Source of the DNA: Haliclona indistincta
Taxonomy: Eukaryota; Porifera; Demospongiae; Haplosclerida; Chalinidae
DNA length: 64,000 nucleotides
NCBI GenBank assembly: GCA_964017065.1
Contig: OZ024790.1
Coordinates: 3,218,631 to 3,282,630, forward strand
Direction: 5' to 3'
Program-made: the position numbers and the translations under genes
Notes under the pieces: generated by a model
Databases searched by the model: none
What the model was told of the DNA's origin: nothing
What the model saw: only the letters and a program-made list of their open reading frames with translations
Part shown: one piece after another, positions 22,414 to 32,400 of the stretch
Layout of the letters: each line of letters opens with the position of its first letter
Numbering within the stretch: the first letter of the stretch is position 1

Positions 22414-22900
22414 CAAACCACGGCTGGATGCCTTTTCTTGACACAATCGTCCTGGATAAGACTCCCTCTGGATTTGAGGTTCAAAGTAGCGTTCCTCGTC
22501 TTATAATATCGCATTCAATGCACGTACTCAAGCTGTTATAATTTTATACATAAGATTTTTTCTTGTAGTCCCGCTCTACACATGATGACTTGCTACTAAA
22601 AATAGATTGGATGATGGCTGCCGTATGACGTCGAGCTACTACTGTCAGCTTAGTTTTTGGCTTGAGCTGGGCGGTCAGAGGCTCCTAGCTAGGATCGATG
22701 ACTTCCAGACGATCGCCATGTGCTCGTGCACAAGCTGTGGAGAAGCAGCGTGTCTCCCTGTGAACGTAGTTTTTCCTCGTGTCTCGATTTAGCAGTATCC
22801 ACTGAAGGCAGCAAGCAATTTGGGGTAGTTGCTTGCCTCCTAGAAGTCTCTGACTGTCCGTTTTCAGCAAAGACGAAACAAACGGTACCGTCCAAGCGCG
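22414..22900. other. Region upstream of GIMAP-2
   Basis: No exon is recognised. Open frames on both strands (22,607-22,998 and 22,685-23,089) overlap and show no domain character. Confidence 0.4.
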
Positions 22901-22973
22901 TAGTCTCGCGCGCCAGACCCAACCCAAGGGAAGACCCAACCTTCCCTTGGGTTGGGTCTGGCGAGCGAGACTA
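22901..22973. mobile_element. 73-bp minimal TAG...CTA hairpin with 9-bp TSD
   Basis: TAGTCTCGCGCGCCAGACCC at the left and GGGTCTGGCGAGCGAGACTA at the right fold into one almost perfect hairpin. The flanks are an exact 9-bp repeat, CCAAGCGCG (22,892-22,900 and 22,974-22,982). It has the same termini and duplication length as the larger TAG...CTA elements, reduced to little more than the two ends. It lies about 95 bp upstream of the GIMAP-2 start codon. Confidence 0.85.
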
Positions 22974-23068
22974 CCAAGCGCGCGCATTAAGACTCTGATT
23001 TTATTCATTGAAATTATTATGGACAAGGGTGTGGCTAATGTAACGAGGTACAGGTCGGAACGTTGAAC

Positions 23069-24229
23069 ATGGCTGAAGAACTCGTTCAAAAGCCTGAGCT
23101 AAAAATTTTGCTTTGTGGCAGGACTGGTGTAGGAAAGTCCTCTCTCGTCAACAGCTTGCTTGGACAGGAAGTATGTAAAGTTAGCCTTGCGCCGGGATTA
23201 CCTGGTGGTAGCCTGAGACCATGTACCACGGCCGTTACACAACATAATGTTGATACTGTGGATCTTGGCGGTGTTAAAGTCATTATATTTGACTCTCCTG
23301 GTCTACAAGATGGCACTGAAAACGAATCAGAGTATGTTGACCAGATGTACGACCAATGTAAAGATGTTGATCTAGTCCTGTACTGCACGGCAATGACAGA
23401 ATGTCGTTTCACACCAGCAGAGGATCGTGCAATGGGATTAATTACCAAAAAGTTCGGTTCAAAAATTTGGGAGCGATGTGTACTTGTTCTGACCAAAGCT
23501 AACTGTGTCCATATTCCTCCGGCGAATAGAGTTTTTCAAGAAAAGATTGATTATCACGAAAATGTGTTTAAAAATGTCCAGGCAGAATTCTGTTCACATC
23601 TTAAGAAAGTCGGTGTCTCAACAAGTGGCATTTTGAACCACACAGTTGCAGCTGGCTATTTTGACTACAAGACGAATGACAATCCTGATCGTTTAATCCA
23701 CTATGCTTCCAAGTATGTCAAAGCTTCGGTCGTAGTCGGCAAGACTATAGCATGCAAAAGAAGTGAAAAGCTCGAACTCGTTGATTTCATCAATGAGTTG
23801 TGGGTGACTTGTCTGTGTAGACTACCAGTTGAGCCACGTAATCGTTTTCTACAAGCTACAGGGCTAGGTGGTCGCGTTACTGTCTATGACGACGCCTCAA
23901 CGCTGTCCAAAGAGCTAAGAGAGATTCTCGAAAGGGCAGCAAAGAAATTGGATATAAGCATTCGAAAATCAGTACCAGTTCCTATTGTTATAAATCATCC
24001 TAGCCAGCGTCAACGCATGTTGGATGCCTTGAAGCACTATGGACCGGCAGCAGCAGTTGGTGGAGTAGGAGGTCTTATTGTTGGAGCAGCGATAGGCTTC
24101 TTCACAGCAGGTCCTGTTGGAGCAGCAGTTGGTGCTGTTGCTGGTGCTGGAGGAGGAGCTGCATTAGGAGCCACTGGTCAAGCAGTTTATTCAAGGTTCA
24201 CTGGCCCCAAGAAAGATAAAGTCGTGTAA
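23069..24229 (+). CDS. GIMAP/AIG1-like GTPase (GIMAP-2)
   Basis: A single-exon frame of 386 residues starts at ATG 23,069 (MAEELVQKPELK). G1 is GRTGVGKSSLVNSL, the DSPGLQDGTENE motif follows, and VLVLTKANCV stands at the G4 position. Length and spacing match GIMAP-1 through the G domain, up to NELWVTCL and RFLQATG. A basic stretch follows (about residues 285-325), then a long Gly/Ala/Val tail (AAAVGGVGGLIVGAAIGFF; GPVGAAVGAVAGAGGGAALG) that could insert in membranes. Unlike GIMAP-1 and GIMAP-3 it has no minisatellite linker. The orphan GIMAP tail at 24.8 kb and the TTC4 gene follow. A role by analogy to vertebrate GIMAPs (membrane-associated survival or immune GTPases) is inference. Confidence 0.88.
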   Translation: MAEELVQKPELKILLCGRTGVGKSSLVNSLLGQEVCKVSLAPGLPGGSLRPCTTAVTQHNVDTVDLGGVKVIIFDSPGLQDGTENESEYVDQMYDQCKDVDLVLYCTAMTECRFTPAEDRAMGLITKKFGSKIWERCVLVLTKANCVHIPPANRVFQEKIDYHENVFKNVQAEFCSHLKKVGVSTSGILNHTVAAGYFDYKTNDNPDRLIHYASKYVKASVVVGKTIACKRSEKLELVDFINELWVTCLCRLPVEPRNRFLQATGLGGRVTVYDDASTLSKELREILERAAKKLDISIRKSVPVPIVINHPSQRQRMLDALKHYGPAAAVGGVGGLIVGAAIGFFTAGPVGAAVGAVAGAGGGAALGATGQAVYSRFTGPKKDKVV

Positions 24230-24460
24230 GAAAATCCACAAGGTGTGACCTACATAATGACCTGGAACTTGCTTGTTTTATTACATATTTCCCCTAAATT
24301 TTCACTGTTATATTCACTATGCATGTAGCCTATAACTTGATTCTTGAAACTAATTAACCCTCGGCGCAGAAGCGGCAGATGCCTCGGTGGAATGCCACTA
24401 TATCCACAAACACAGTAAACTATCCACCATTCCACAAAGACAGCAATTGCAGATGCATGT

Positions 24461-24668
24461 ATCGTATAGCTAGAAATTTTGGTGGACAAATTTTTTTGCA
24501 AATTATTGAGCATTCGCTAAAATAAAATTCACCAAAACCCAGCCAAAATCTGTTTTTTTTTTCTGTTACAGTAATACGTGAGCCAGGCGCCAAAATTAAA
24601 TTCGCCAAAACGTAAAATCTGGGTCATTCGCCAAAAGTTAGTCCACCAAAATTTCTACTATACGGTAT
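24461..24668. repeat. CGTATAG...CTATACG palindromic MITE
   Basis: Left ATCGTATAGCTAGAAATTTT and right AAAATTTCTACTATACGGTA are inverted ends. The inner GCCAAAATTAAATTCGCC motif is shared with 13,873-14,056. It lies between GIMAP-2 and the orphan GIMAP tail. Confidence 0.7.
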
Positions 24669-24842
24669 ACATGATTTCTGTACTAGTACAGCAATCACAA
24701 TGCAGTGCTTTAGTTATGCAATCAGAAGCCAATCGGTGCTGACCACAATTCAACTGGGAGAGTCTGCACAGCACAAACTCAACCTCGGCCAACATAAACG
24801 TACTCATTCGACCTTTTATCCATCTTTGACATAACGTATGTT

Positions 24843-25016
24843 AGGATTGCAGCTAGTGTAGTAGGTGGAGCTGCGGTTGGAGCTAGGTATGGATCTTATG
24901 CAGGTTCGTTTGGAATCATACTAGGCGGTACTATCGGAGCAGTTGCTGGTGGAGTTGGAGCATTTGTGGTAGATCAAGGCGTCAAATATGTATTGAAGAA
25001 ACCAAATGCAAACTAA
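24843..25016 (+). pseudogene. Orphan GIMAP C-terminal tail
   Basis: An open stretch ending in TAA (25,014-25,016) encodes a Gly/Ala/Val-rich segment (VVGGAAVGARYGSYAG; GGTIGAVAGGVGAFVVDQG) ending KYVLKKPNAN, which matches the style of the GIMAP-1 tail. No G domain precedes it. Its distance to the TTC4 last exon (406 bp) resembles that between GIMAP-1 and the TTC4 pseudogene (355 bp), so it is probably what remains of the original partner GTPase of this module. Confidence 0.65.
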
Positions 25017-25329
25017 GACAAAAACAATAAACTCACATTGCTCATGTTAGTGTTCATGTGTACAATGATTGTGTACAGCTGTAATATAAATGCTCCAGTG
25101 TGCTGTCTCGTATAGCTCTGGTCATCCTCTTCATATTATTATCAGCATACCTCATGTATTGCCTGATTGCAAAATCAAGAGTAATTTTTAAAATCTTATA
25201 CACAAAATTTAATGTGTTCTGAGAAAGTGTTCTTGGAATGATGAGCTTTTTGATAGAACAAAAATGTTGGTACTCCTCCCACTACAGTAAACCTGCATGA
25301 AGTCACATGACATGAACGTATACTACAGA

Positions 25330-28300
25330 TCAGACAAACCGTTTTGATGAGATAGTAGTACGTAGAGAGGATGATGTGTCCACAGCAACAAGCTCTCCAG
25401 TAGCTAGTTCCTTATAATACAACTGAAGACAAAAATAAAATCTATTTTTGGAACCAGCAACATCATGTTATTGCATCACTAAATTGTTATTACATTTATA
25501 ATAAAAGTGTTTATGTCAAACACATCATCAAAACACACTATGTACATGTGTACTTGTATGTTGTAGAGTAAATATAGAGTACAAGAACAGAAGGAGAGTG
25601 CAACTCTAGTTGGAGTCTATTGCCATCATAATGATAATCAATGACTTACTTACACTGTTACGATTTTGTGTCACAGCAGCGAGCCATTGCCAAAAATGCA
25701 GTCAATCGCAAGTTGCAGGCTGTTCTTGGTGCTTTCAACTCTTACTTTGTGTTTGTACCACTAAAGTGTGTTGATCACATGCACAAAATGTACACCACGC
25801 CAGCACCACACACAAGTAATGATGCACAGTAACTTCCAAATGTGGAAGATCTAAGCTGACTGCTGACAGTAGCCGTAGTACTTGGCAGTCACGGACAATT
25901 AACAGTTGCACGCTCCTGTTCATGCGCTCCTGGTTTCATGAAATTCTATTTATGAGGATGTAGAAAGGAGAGAGGTGGAATGTATACCTGTACAGTGGAT
26001 GGTGTGTAGTGGTGTTGGTGGTCCCATGGAGGAGGATCAGATAATACAGCTTGAATATGATCAATGAACCTGTAGTGAATGGGTGTGTCAGTGAATGGTG
26101 GAATTAATATTCTATTAGAATAGGCCATTGTCTGGTATGGTATGTATGCAGACACATTAAACTAATTTTCACACATGAGTAGCCGCCATCTTAATTCAAT
26201 GTCATCCCTACATATCATTGCCGATCGGCAATGATAATGGTAAAGCTGCACTAGCTAAGCAGATGGTTGTTTACAATAGTATCGATTCGAAGGCCATTGA
26301 GCTTCCCTTCACAATGAAGTACCTTTGATCTAATTAACCCACACATATTTACACAGCCACACGTATGTACACACCCACACGTATGTGCCACAATGTTACA
26401 CACCTGTCTTCCTCTCTAAAAGCCTGTATAATGTCGCTCTGTCCATACTCAGGATACAGTAGTAGTACTGACCACACTAGTCCTCCATTACTATCAATAG
26501 CTACACTATGAGCTGATGTATGCTCTACTGATAGTAGCTTCACTATTGAGTCCTCTTCACTAGTAGATGAGGTGACCCCTTGGATATGAATACCTCTAGA
26601 CTGGATGGGAAGGAAGGAACATGGTATGGAACAATAACCAACAGTTAGTATAGCTTAATGTACTACTAACCACAGTAACAATAGAACACAGCCCAGACAC
26701 AAACTAGTGAGACAAGCTATATCATGTTCACACTACTGAACTGAACCCTGACAGTATGAACGCAACTGAACTGTGCTACAACTGAACTGCACCATCGCGG
26801 CACACCAACCATAGGTGGGCCGCTTCCAGCACGGTTCGGTTGTGTCAGAACTTTGATCACAAAGTGTGCTACAGTTCGGTTCAGCCCGGTTCCAATGTGC
26901 AGTGTGAACGGGGTACTAGACTCGTCCCCAGGCTCTCCATAGAGAGCCTAGTACACATTGCATGCGTTAATTATGTCCAAATAAGGCATGATTTTCACCG
27001 AATCAGTTGAATTTGCCGAAACATGCTATTCAATTGACTCGGTGAAATCATGCCATAATTACGCATGCACATGCAATGTGTACCAGCTCTCTATTGAGAG
27101 CCTGGGACGAGGCTATGAGATAACCCTACTCCACAAAGTAATATTACACCTTTATGATGTCAAGAATTTTCTTTCCTTCCTTCAGCTCTCTCTTCTCACC
27201 AGTTTGCTTCTTACGTTGATCTCTAGCCAGCTTTTTCTATATGAATGTGAAAGCAGCAGTGGATAACAAACAAACGAATGACAACAGATAAGAACTCATG
27301 AGCAATATTGTATACAGCTAATCCCAGACACCTTAGGGACACACAAATAGTGTCCTGATAAAGGTGTTCTGATTCTAGTGGCTGTCGAACACATCTGGGG
27401 ACCACACCCACATTACAGTGGGTGTCCTTATTGGATAGGTGTCCACTTCATACACATCATGTATGCATCTATTGAGAGCTATATGCTCGTCACCTGATCA
27501 CGAACACATTTTGCTCTTAGTTCAGTCAATTTGACATGACCAGGCTCCACCTGTAGAACAGCATATCTATAATTACTAGGAGTTACGAATACGCATGAAT
27601 GCCTCGCGCTGAGTTTATTAAGTAGTTATAATTGATCAGCTAAATTTTTGGGGGTGGGCTCGACAGCAGACGGCCGGCAGGTACAGATACAGGCTTACAG
27701 CGAGCTAGCTTCCTGTTTTCGGCCTCGTGGACTCGTGTCAGACGACCTAAGAGTCAATGCCGGTTCCGTGTATTGTTAGTAGTACTGCTGATGGCGTGCC
27801 TGGCTTCTGAGTTTTGTGGCGTTAGCCTCAGGCCGCTGCTCTCTGTTTTCTCTTCCCGAGCTGAGCTAGCCACTTGGCTCTGTCAGGAGTAGACTCTGGG
27901 ATCTAATCCGCCATGGTCTCAGCCCACCGTTAAGTTCTTATCTCATACTGACGCAACCGAGACCAGCGTTCCCGTGACCCCGCAGTATAATACGTAGTAT
28001 GAGCCCTCGCCGTAACCCTGATTAGCATTCCTAAGCGTGACATGGATCTAAATATACATACATACATATTAATATTACTGAGAAAACGCACGACGCTCCA
28101 GTCCCCCGCACACCGTCGCGATTATTTGCCTCGCGCTAAGGCGCTCGGCAATTATAGTAAAGCACACTATCTCACTCACTGTCAATCCATCATCACACCA
28201 TTTCACAGCTTCACTATATCGCTCCAATCTATAGCAGGCCTCAGCTCCTGCCAGTCACATGAGTATCACATGATAGGCACAACACACAAACAAACCTCGT

Positions 28301-30441
28301 AGAACAGCCTTGACGTGACGAGGGTTGAGCTTCCTTGCTTGAAGAGCATCATTAATACACTTTCTATAATTTCCTAATTAAAGGAAAACACAGAATAGAA
28401 ATTAATTTCAAATAACAACAACACTGATAATAATTCTCTCAACTCACGTACCAAGATGATAGTTAGCAGCAGCTCTGTTAGAGTACAGTATAGCACTGAG
28501 GTCAGTGTCAGGTGGATCTTGCTTGATACCTTCAGAGTATGCTACTACTGCCTCAGAATAATGTTTAGTACGAAACAACTCATTACCATCCTCCTTGAAC
28601 GCTATGGCACGATCTGGCGATAAGATAGTAACAAAGTTCATGAAAATAAATATTAATAGAGGTTATAGACAAAATTGTGTCGTATAATTATACGGAGTGT
28701 CATATATCGAAGCCTGGAGGGTTCAATTGTATTACAAGCATTGGCAAACGAGCATTTTATTCATGCTGAGGACTAGAAATGGCTGTTATATTTTTCCACG
28801 TGTATTCCTGGTGGTAAAATAGGATGTATATAATAAGCATTACAAAATAAGCTCTATGTGGCTTATATTTGGTAGATCATAATCAAGAGTAAATAATAGA
28901 AGAGAGAGTATCCAACTCCAATATACCCGTCAGGGAGACTCTCGGGAAAGTAACGTGACCAGCACGCGAGCTGATGACGTTTATCAGTATCAATTATTCA
29001 TTGTGTAACGTCATGGCTTAATACGCGGGGTCCGCGATCGCGATTGCAACAGCACTTGAAAGTCAAAGCTATCATTTTCATTGACAACAAGTCGGATGCG
29101 TGCTGTAAACCCTGCAGGTGGATGCCTGTACCACAGTTTTGAGTCCACCAGAAGATGGCTACCTTTGGTCACGTTGCGTCCCACACGAAAGTTAAGCCAC
29201 CCATTATTTCTTTTTCTCCGGTAGTGTTTAAGGCAGAAATTAAACTATCTGGTGAAAGACTGGCTGCTCGTTTTGCCTGTGGAACGAAGTCGCTTGCTTC
29301 TTCTGCTGTTTATAGCTTCAAGGTGTAGGCGGCGCGACAACGAGCTACGTAGGCAAGATTTTCTCTGCCACATATACGTCAGATTACGTCGATTTGCTCG
29401 CGTGCTGGTCATGTTACTTTCCCGAGAGTGTCCCTGACGGGTATATTGGAGTTGGATACTATCTCTTCTATTATTTACTCTTGTCATAATAGAACCCACC
29501 GTTCAGTTGCCTTCCAAGCAAGCCATAGTGCACAGAAAATATACAAATGTGAGTGATCGCGTGACCATATGTCGTAACATAACGTGCACATTAAGGGACT
29601 ACACTTCGAACATCAGAATGACGAAAATTTCAGTTTCTTCGGGCAAACAAAGCGTGGTCAAAGACAGTTATCATCAAAGAAACTCACAAATCTGCTTGTG
29701 GGCAGAGCAAACACTGTAGAAAGAGTTAAAATTTTATTCAATGAGCGGACAAGCCACGCCCACCAAAATGGATTTGTGAACTGAATGGCTCGTGGTGAGC
29801 AAACGTATGCATGCGTTTTTGCGTAAAGTGTTCAGTCTGTCAGTCACAAGGCCGCGAATATTTAATTAGTTCACCCGCTCCGCTTGCCCGCCCTCCCCCC
29901 TCCCACCCACCCTGGTTGCTACCTTTAAATTAAAGAAAGACTATGTCGTAAAACATTTGGGTCCCTCGGCCCTCTAGCTCCACCCTAGGACCGCCCAGCA
30001 GTTGGTAAGGTCGCTGTGAAGTACTAGATGGTGAGGCAGAAAAAACAGCACGCAAATCGAGCCGTTTCTATAGTTCGCCGTGTAGTCCCTTAATCTCTAT
30101 GTAGCTGTAGAGTGCATGTCCAACAGCAGCTCAAAAGGTGTTCTGTCCAGGCTCATACCTGTTGGTGTTCCTTCTTGATATTTGAGGTCCTGCAGTGCTG
30201 CTAGACCAGGAGACTTGGCTGGATCCACCACATCAGGTGTTTTAGTCATAAACAACGGGATCTGTTCCAACTCCTGCACGGATCAGATCAAATGAGGTGA
30301 TCAAGAACCAGTCAATGGTCGTACCTCCTCCCAATTGTCCTCAGACAGTCCATGTTTGTATTGATGGCGGCCTTTGCTAGCCACGATCTCATCAACAAGG
30401 TCATCTGCATCTAGCACACGTGGCCGCTCCTTGGTGTCCAT
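25330..30441 (-). CDS. TTC4: TTC4/Cns1-type Hsp90 co-chaperone, ten exons
   Basis: Exons, 5' to 3': 30,325-30,441; 30,159-30,273; 28,452-28,613; 28,296-28,373; 28,180-28,247; 27,494-27,550; 27,150-27,236; 26,404-26,600; 25,988-26,069; 25,330-25,422. All splice sites are GT-AG, phases agree, and the sum is 1,056 bp (351 residues). The N terminus has DNWEE and LFMTKTPDVVD; exons 3-5 encode TPR motifs (FKEDGNELFRTKHYSEAV, LYSNRAAANYHLG, CINDALQARKLNPRHVKA, YSEAVKWCDDGL). The Lys-rich helix is followed by the wheel domain (VLLLYPEYGQSD, FREEDRFIDHI, PPPWD). This is the order of TTC4/Cns1, which binds Hsp90/Hsp70 C termini and links them to translation and DNA replication. The start codon is 85 bp from the divergent GIMAP-3 start. 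Introns carry MITEs; a partial duplicate lies at 13.7-17.5 kb. Confidence 0.88.
26725..26909. mobile_element. GTTCACAC-type MITE in a TTC4 intron
   Basis: GTTCACACTACTGAACTGAA and the closing GCAGTGTGAAC are imperfect inverted ends; inner segments (GAACTGAACC with GGTTCAG) also pair. It is absent from the pseudogene intron. No clear target duplication. Confidence 0.65.
26917..27114. mobile_element. 198-bp TAG...CTA MITE with subterminal hairpins
   Basis: Ends TAGACTCGTCCCCAGGCTCTC and GAGAGCCTGGGACGAGGCTA are inverted. Just inside the left end AGGCTCTC-CAT-AGAGAGCCT forms a hairpin. The right flank TGAGATAAC matches native intron sequence in the pseudogene (14,970), but the left flank differs, so the left target copy seems to have been replaced by the adjacent MITE. 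Confidence 0.7.
27578..28151. other. About 570-bp insertion in a TTC4 intron, class unknown
   Basis: The pseudogene intron joins TCTAT directly to TATAGTAAAGCAC, whereas here about 570 bp intervene. Both ends carry a GCCTCGCGCT motif in the same orientation rather than long inverted repeats. It may be a solo LTR or a SINE-like insert. No coding capacity is recognised. Confidence 0.45.
28884..29483. mobile_element. 600-bp palindromic element in TTC4 intron 2
   Basis: CAAGAGTAAATAATAGAAGA at the left and its complement at the right enclose inverted arms of about 110 bp (GTATCCAACTCCAATATACC and its complement). Flanks carry TCATAAT at 28,877-28,883 and 29,484-29,490, a 7-bp direct repeat. No coding region. 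Confidence 0.8.
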
Positions 30442-30526
30442 TAGTGGGCGTGTCTATCTGAAGTAAACGTAACGCCCCGATTCGAAACGCCCAGTGCAAG
30501 CTAGCATCAGCAAGACACATGTTTAA
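30442..30526. promoter_or_regulatory. Compact bidirectional intergenic region between TTC4 and GIMAP-3
   Basis: The two start codons are head to head with 85 bp between them. Transcription starts for both genes must lie here or inside upstream non-coding exons. No TATA box is evident. A shared promoter is inferred from geometry only. Confidence 0.5.
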
Positions 30527-32236
30527 ATGGCGAGCAAGAAGGAAGGCGATTTCAATCTGCGTATCTTAGTGTGCGGCAAGACAGGAGTGGGAAAATCGTC
30601 TCTTATCAACAGCATATTCGGGTGTGAGGTGTGTCGTGTGGTGGACCCAGGCTCTAAGGATGGCAGTCTTGACCCGTGTACCACACAGCTCCAGAAGACT
30701 GAAGTTAATATTGACGGCATCACGGTAATCACCTACGATTCGCCAGGCCTGCAAGACGGCACGGATAATGAGGAGCGCTATCTTCAGGAAATGTACGATA
30801 CCTGTGAAGACGTGGACATTGTTATCTACTGCATCGACATGACCATTACTCGCTATGCCGTGCCTGAAATTCGATCAGCTGAGTTGCTAACGAAGAAGTT
30901 TGGAACAAAATTTTGGGAACGTTGTGTGTTTGTCATGACAAAAGCTAACTGCGTCTGGGTTCCACGTGACAGAGAACCTTTGGTGTTTCATAAGAATCTC
31001 TACAAGAATTTGTCGCAAGTGTTTCGCAGCCATCTCGTGAAACAAGGTGTGTCATCAAGTGTTGCTAACAGTATTCCAGCTGTTGCTGCTGGTCGCTGTG
31101 ACTGTCACGCAGTAGATGAATCCATCTCTCAGGCCGAGCGATATGTCTGGTATGTTTCTGATCAATCCGATGCAAAGGAGCCTACAGATTTTCTTTCCGA
31201 GCTTTGGGTGACACTGTTTCAAGCGGCCGGACGTTGTTCAGCTGATTCTCGTCGTAAGTTTGTTGCTGCTACAGCTCAAGATGATCGAATAGAGGCACTG
31301 GATAAAGGATCTGCCAGCACGCTTCAAGAATTATTGCAGAATGAAATCAAACAGCTTCAAGAGAGCAACGGTGACTATGCTGTCAAGATGGTCGCTGGTG
31401 GACACAATTATAGACCGGTGCGTGTCAAGCTAGACAACAGACAGATACACCGTATGAGACCTGGATTCATAAGTAGATGGACTAATGAGATGGTAATGAG
31501 ATGGTCCAGAATGAGATGGGGAATCCTCGGGTCGGGAGTCCTCGGGTCGGGAGTCCTCAGGTCGGGAGTCCCCGGGTCGGGAGTCCTCGGATCGGGAGTC
31601 CCCGGGTCGGGAGTCCTCGGATCGGGAGTCCCCTGGTCGGGAGTCCTCGGGTCCAGAAGGAGATGGGAAGTCCTCGGGTCCATAAAAATATGGGGAGTCC
31701 TCATTGCAATTGTGGTAGGGACCATTGGAGTTGGACTGTGGTTGTGGCTAGGCTATCCCGATAATATCTGGGATATTTGCTGGTACAGGCACCTGTCTAT
31801 CAGATACATGGTTGGTCCAGTTCTATCGTTTTTGGGATCGTTATTCAAAGGAACCACTATTGCCACTAGTCCCACTATTGCCACTAATCCCACTATTGCC
31901 ACTACTGCCACTAGTGACACTATTGTCACTTGTCGCACTATTGCCACTTTTCGCATTATTGCCTTTGTTGTCACTACTGCCACCTGTCCCACTATTGCCA
32001 CTAGTCCCATTGCCACTACTGCCACTATTGCCACTAGTCCCACTACTGCCACTAGTCCCACTATTGCCACTACTGCCACTAGTCCCACTACTGCCACTAG
32101 TCCCACTATTGCCACTACTGCCACTAGTCCCACTACTGCCACTAGTCCCACTATCGCCACTAGTCCCATTATTGCCACTAGTCCCACTACTGCCACTAAT
32201 GCCACTAATGCTACTAGTGTGTCATCACAAACCTAA
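30527..32236 (+). CDS. GIMAP/AIG1-like GTPase with expanded repetitive tail (GIMAP-3)
   Basis: A single-exon frame of 569 residues (ATG 30,527). The G domain has GKTGVGKSSLINSI, YDSPGLQDGTDNE and VMTKANCV at the same spacing as its two paralogs. The region after the G domain is different. A 15-bp minisatellite encodes about nine GVLGS pentapeptides (near 31,519-31,663). One strong membrane segment follows (VLIAIVVGTIGVGLWLWLG). The last 130 or so residues are Thr/Ala/Ile/Pro repeats (TIATSPTTATSP) from a 9-bp minisatellite. The Gly/Ala zipper tail of the paralogs is therefore replaced. A single-pass membrane GTPase with a Thr-rich, possibly O-glycosylated tail is inferred. It shares a divergent start region with TTC4. 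Confidence 0.85.
   Translation: MASKKEGDFNLRILVCGKTGVGKSSLINSIFGCEVCRVVDPGSKDGSLDPCTTQLQKTEVNIDGITVITYDSPGLQDGTDNEERYLQEMYDTCEDVDIVIYCIDMTITRYAVPEIRSAELLTKKFGTKFWERCVFVMTKANCVWVPRDREPLVFHKNLYKNLSQVFRSHLVKQGVSSSVANSIPAVAAGRCDCHAVDESISQAERYVWYVSDQSDAKEPTDFLSELWVTLFQAAGRCSADSRRKFVAATAQDDRIEALDKGSASTLQELLQNEIKQLQESNGDYAVKMVAGGHNYRPVRVKLDNRQIHRMRPGFISRWTNEMVMRWSRMRWGILGSGVLGSGVLRSGVPGSGVLGSGVPGSGVLGSGVPWSGVLGSRRRWEVLGSIKIWGVLIAIVVGTIGVGLWLWLGYPDNIWDICWYRHLSIRYMVGPVLSFLGSLFKGTTIATSPTIATNPTIATTATSDTIVTCRTIATFRIIAFVVTTATCPTIATSPIATTATIATSPTTATSPTIATTATSPTTATSPTIATTATSPTTATSPTIATSPIIATSPTTATNATNATSVSSQT
31519..31663 (+). repeat. 15-bp coding minisatellite (GVLGS)n
   Basis: About nine to ten units of GGAGTCCTCGGGTCG, in frame, encode a pentapeptide repeat next to the membrane segment of GIMAP-3. 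Confidence 0.9.
31855..32215 (+). repeat. 9-bp coding minisatellite (CCACTAGTC/CCACTATTG)n
   Basis: Roughly forty 9-bp units keep all three forward frames and some reverse frames open. The GIMAP-3 frame reads as Thr/Ala/Ile/Ser/Pro repeats; other frames over this region are spurious. Confidence 0.9.
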
Positions 32237-32400
32237 CGGACACTGCAAATTACAAACTTCTAGACATCAAGACTGTATGCATAGCTCTCTTCTGGAAGTT
32301 AATTGTTATTAATTAATAACTTATTAATGATACTGATAATTACAAGCATTAACGGTATTGTTGCCCCGGGGAGTTGGTATAATTACACACGTGGCTGGGT

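Noticed and set aside
28042..28302. 86-codon frame overlapping TTC4 exons
   Set aside because: It runs antisense through TTC4 exons 4-5 and their intron; the minus-strand exons explain the openness.
31753..32312. Frames on both strands over the GIMAP-3 tail (Val/Leu/Ala repeats)
   Set aside because: Shadow frames of the 9-bp minisatellite; only the GIMAP-3 frame connects to a recognisable domain.
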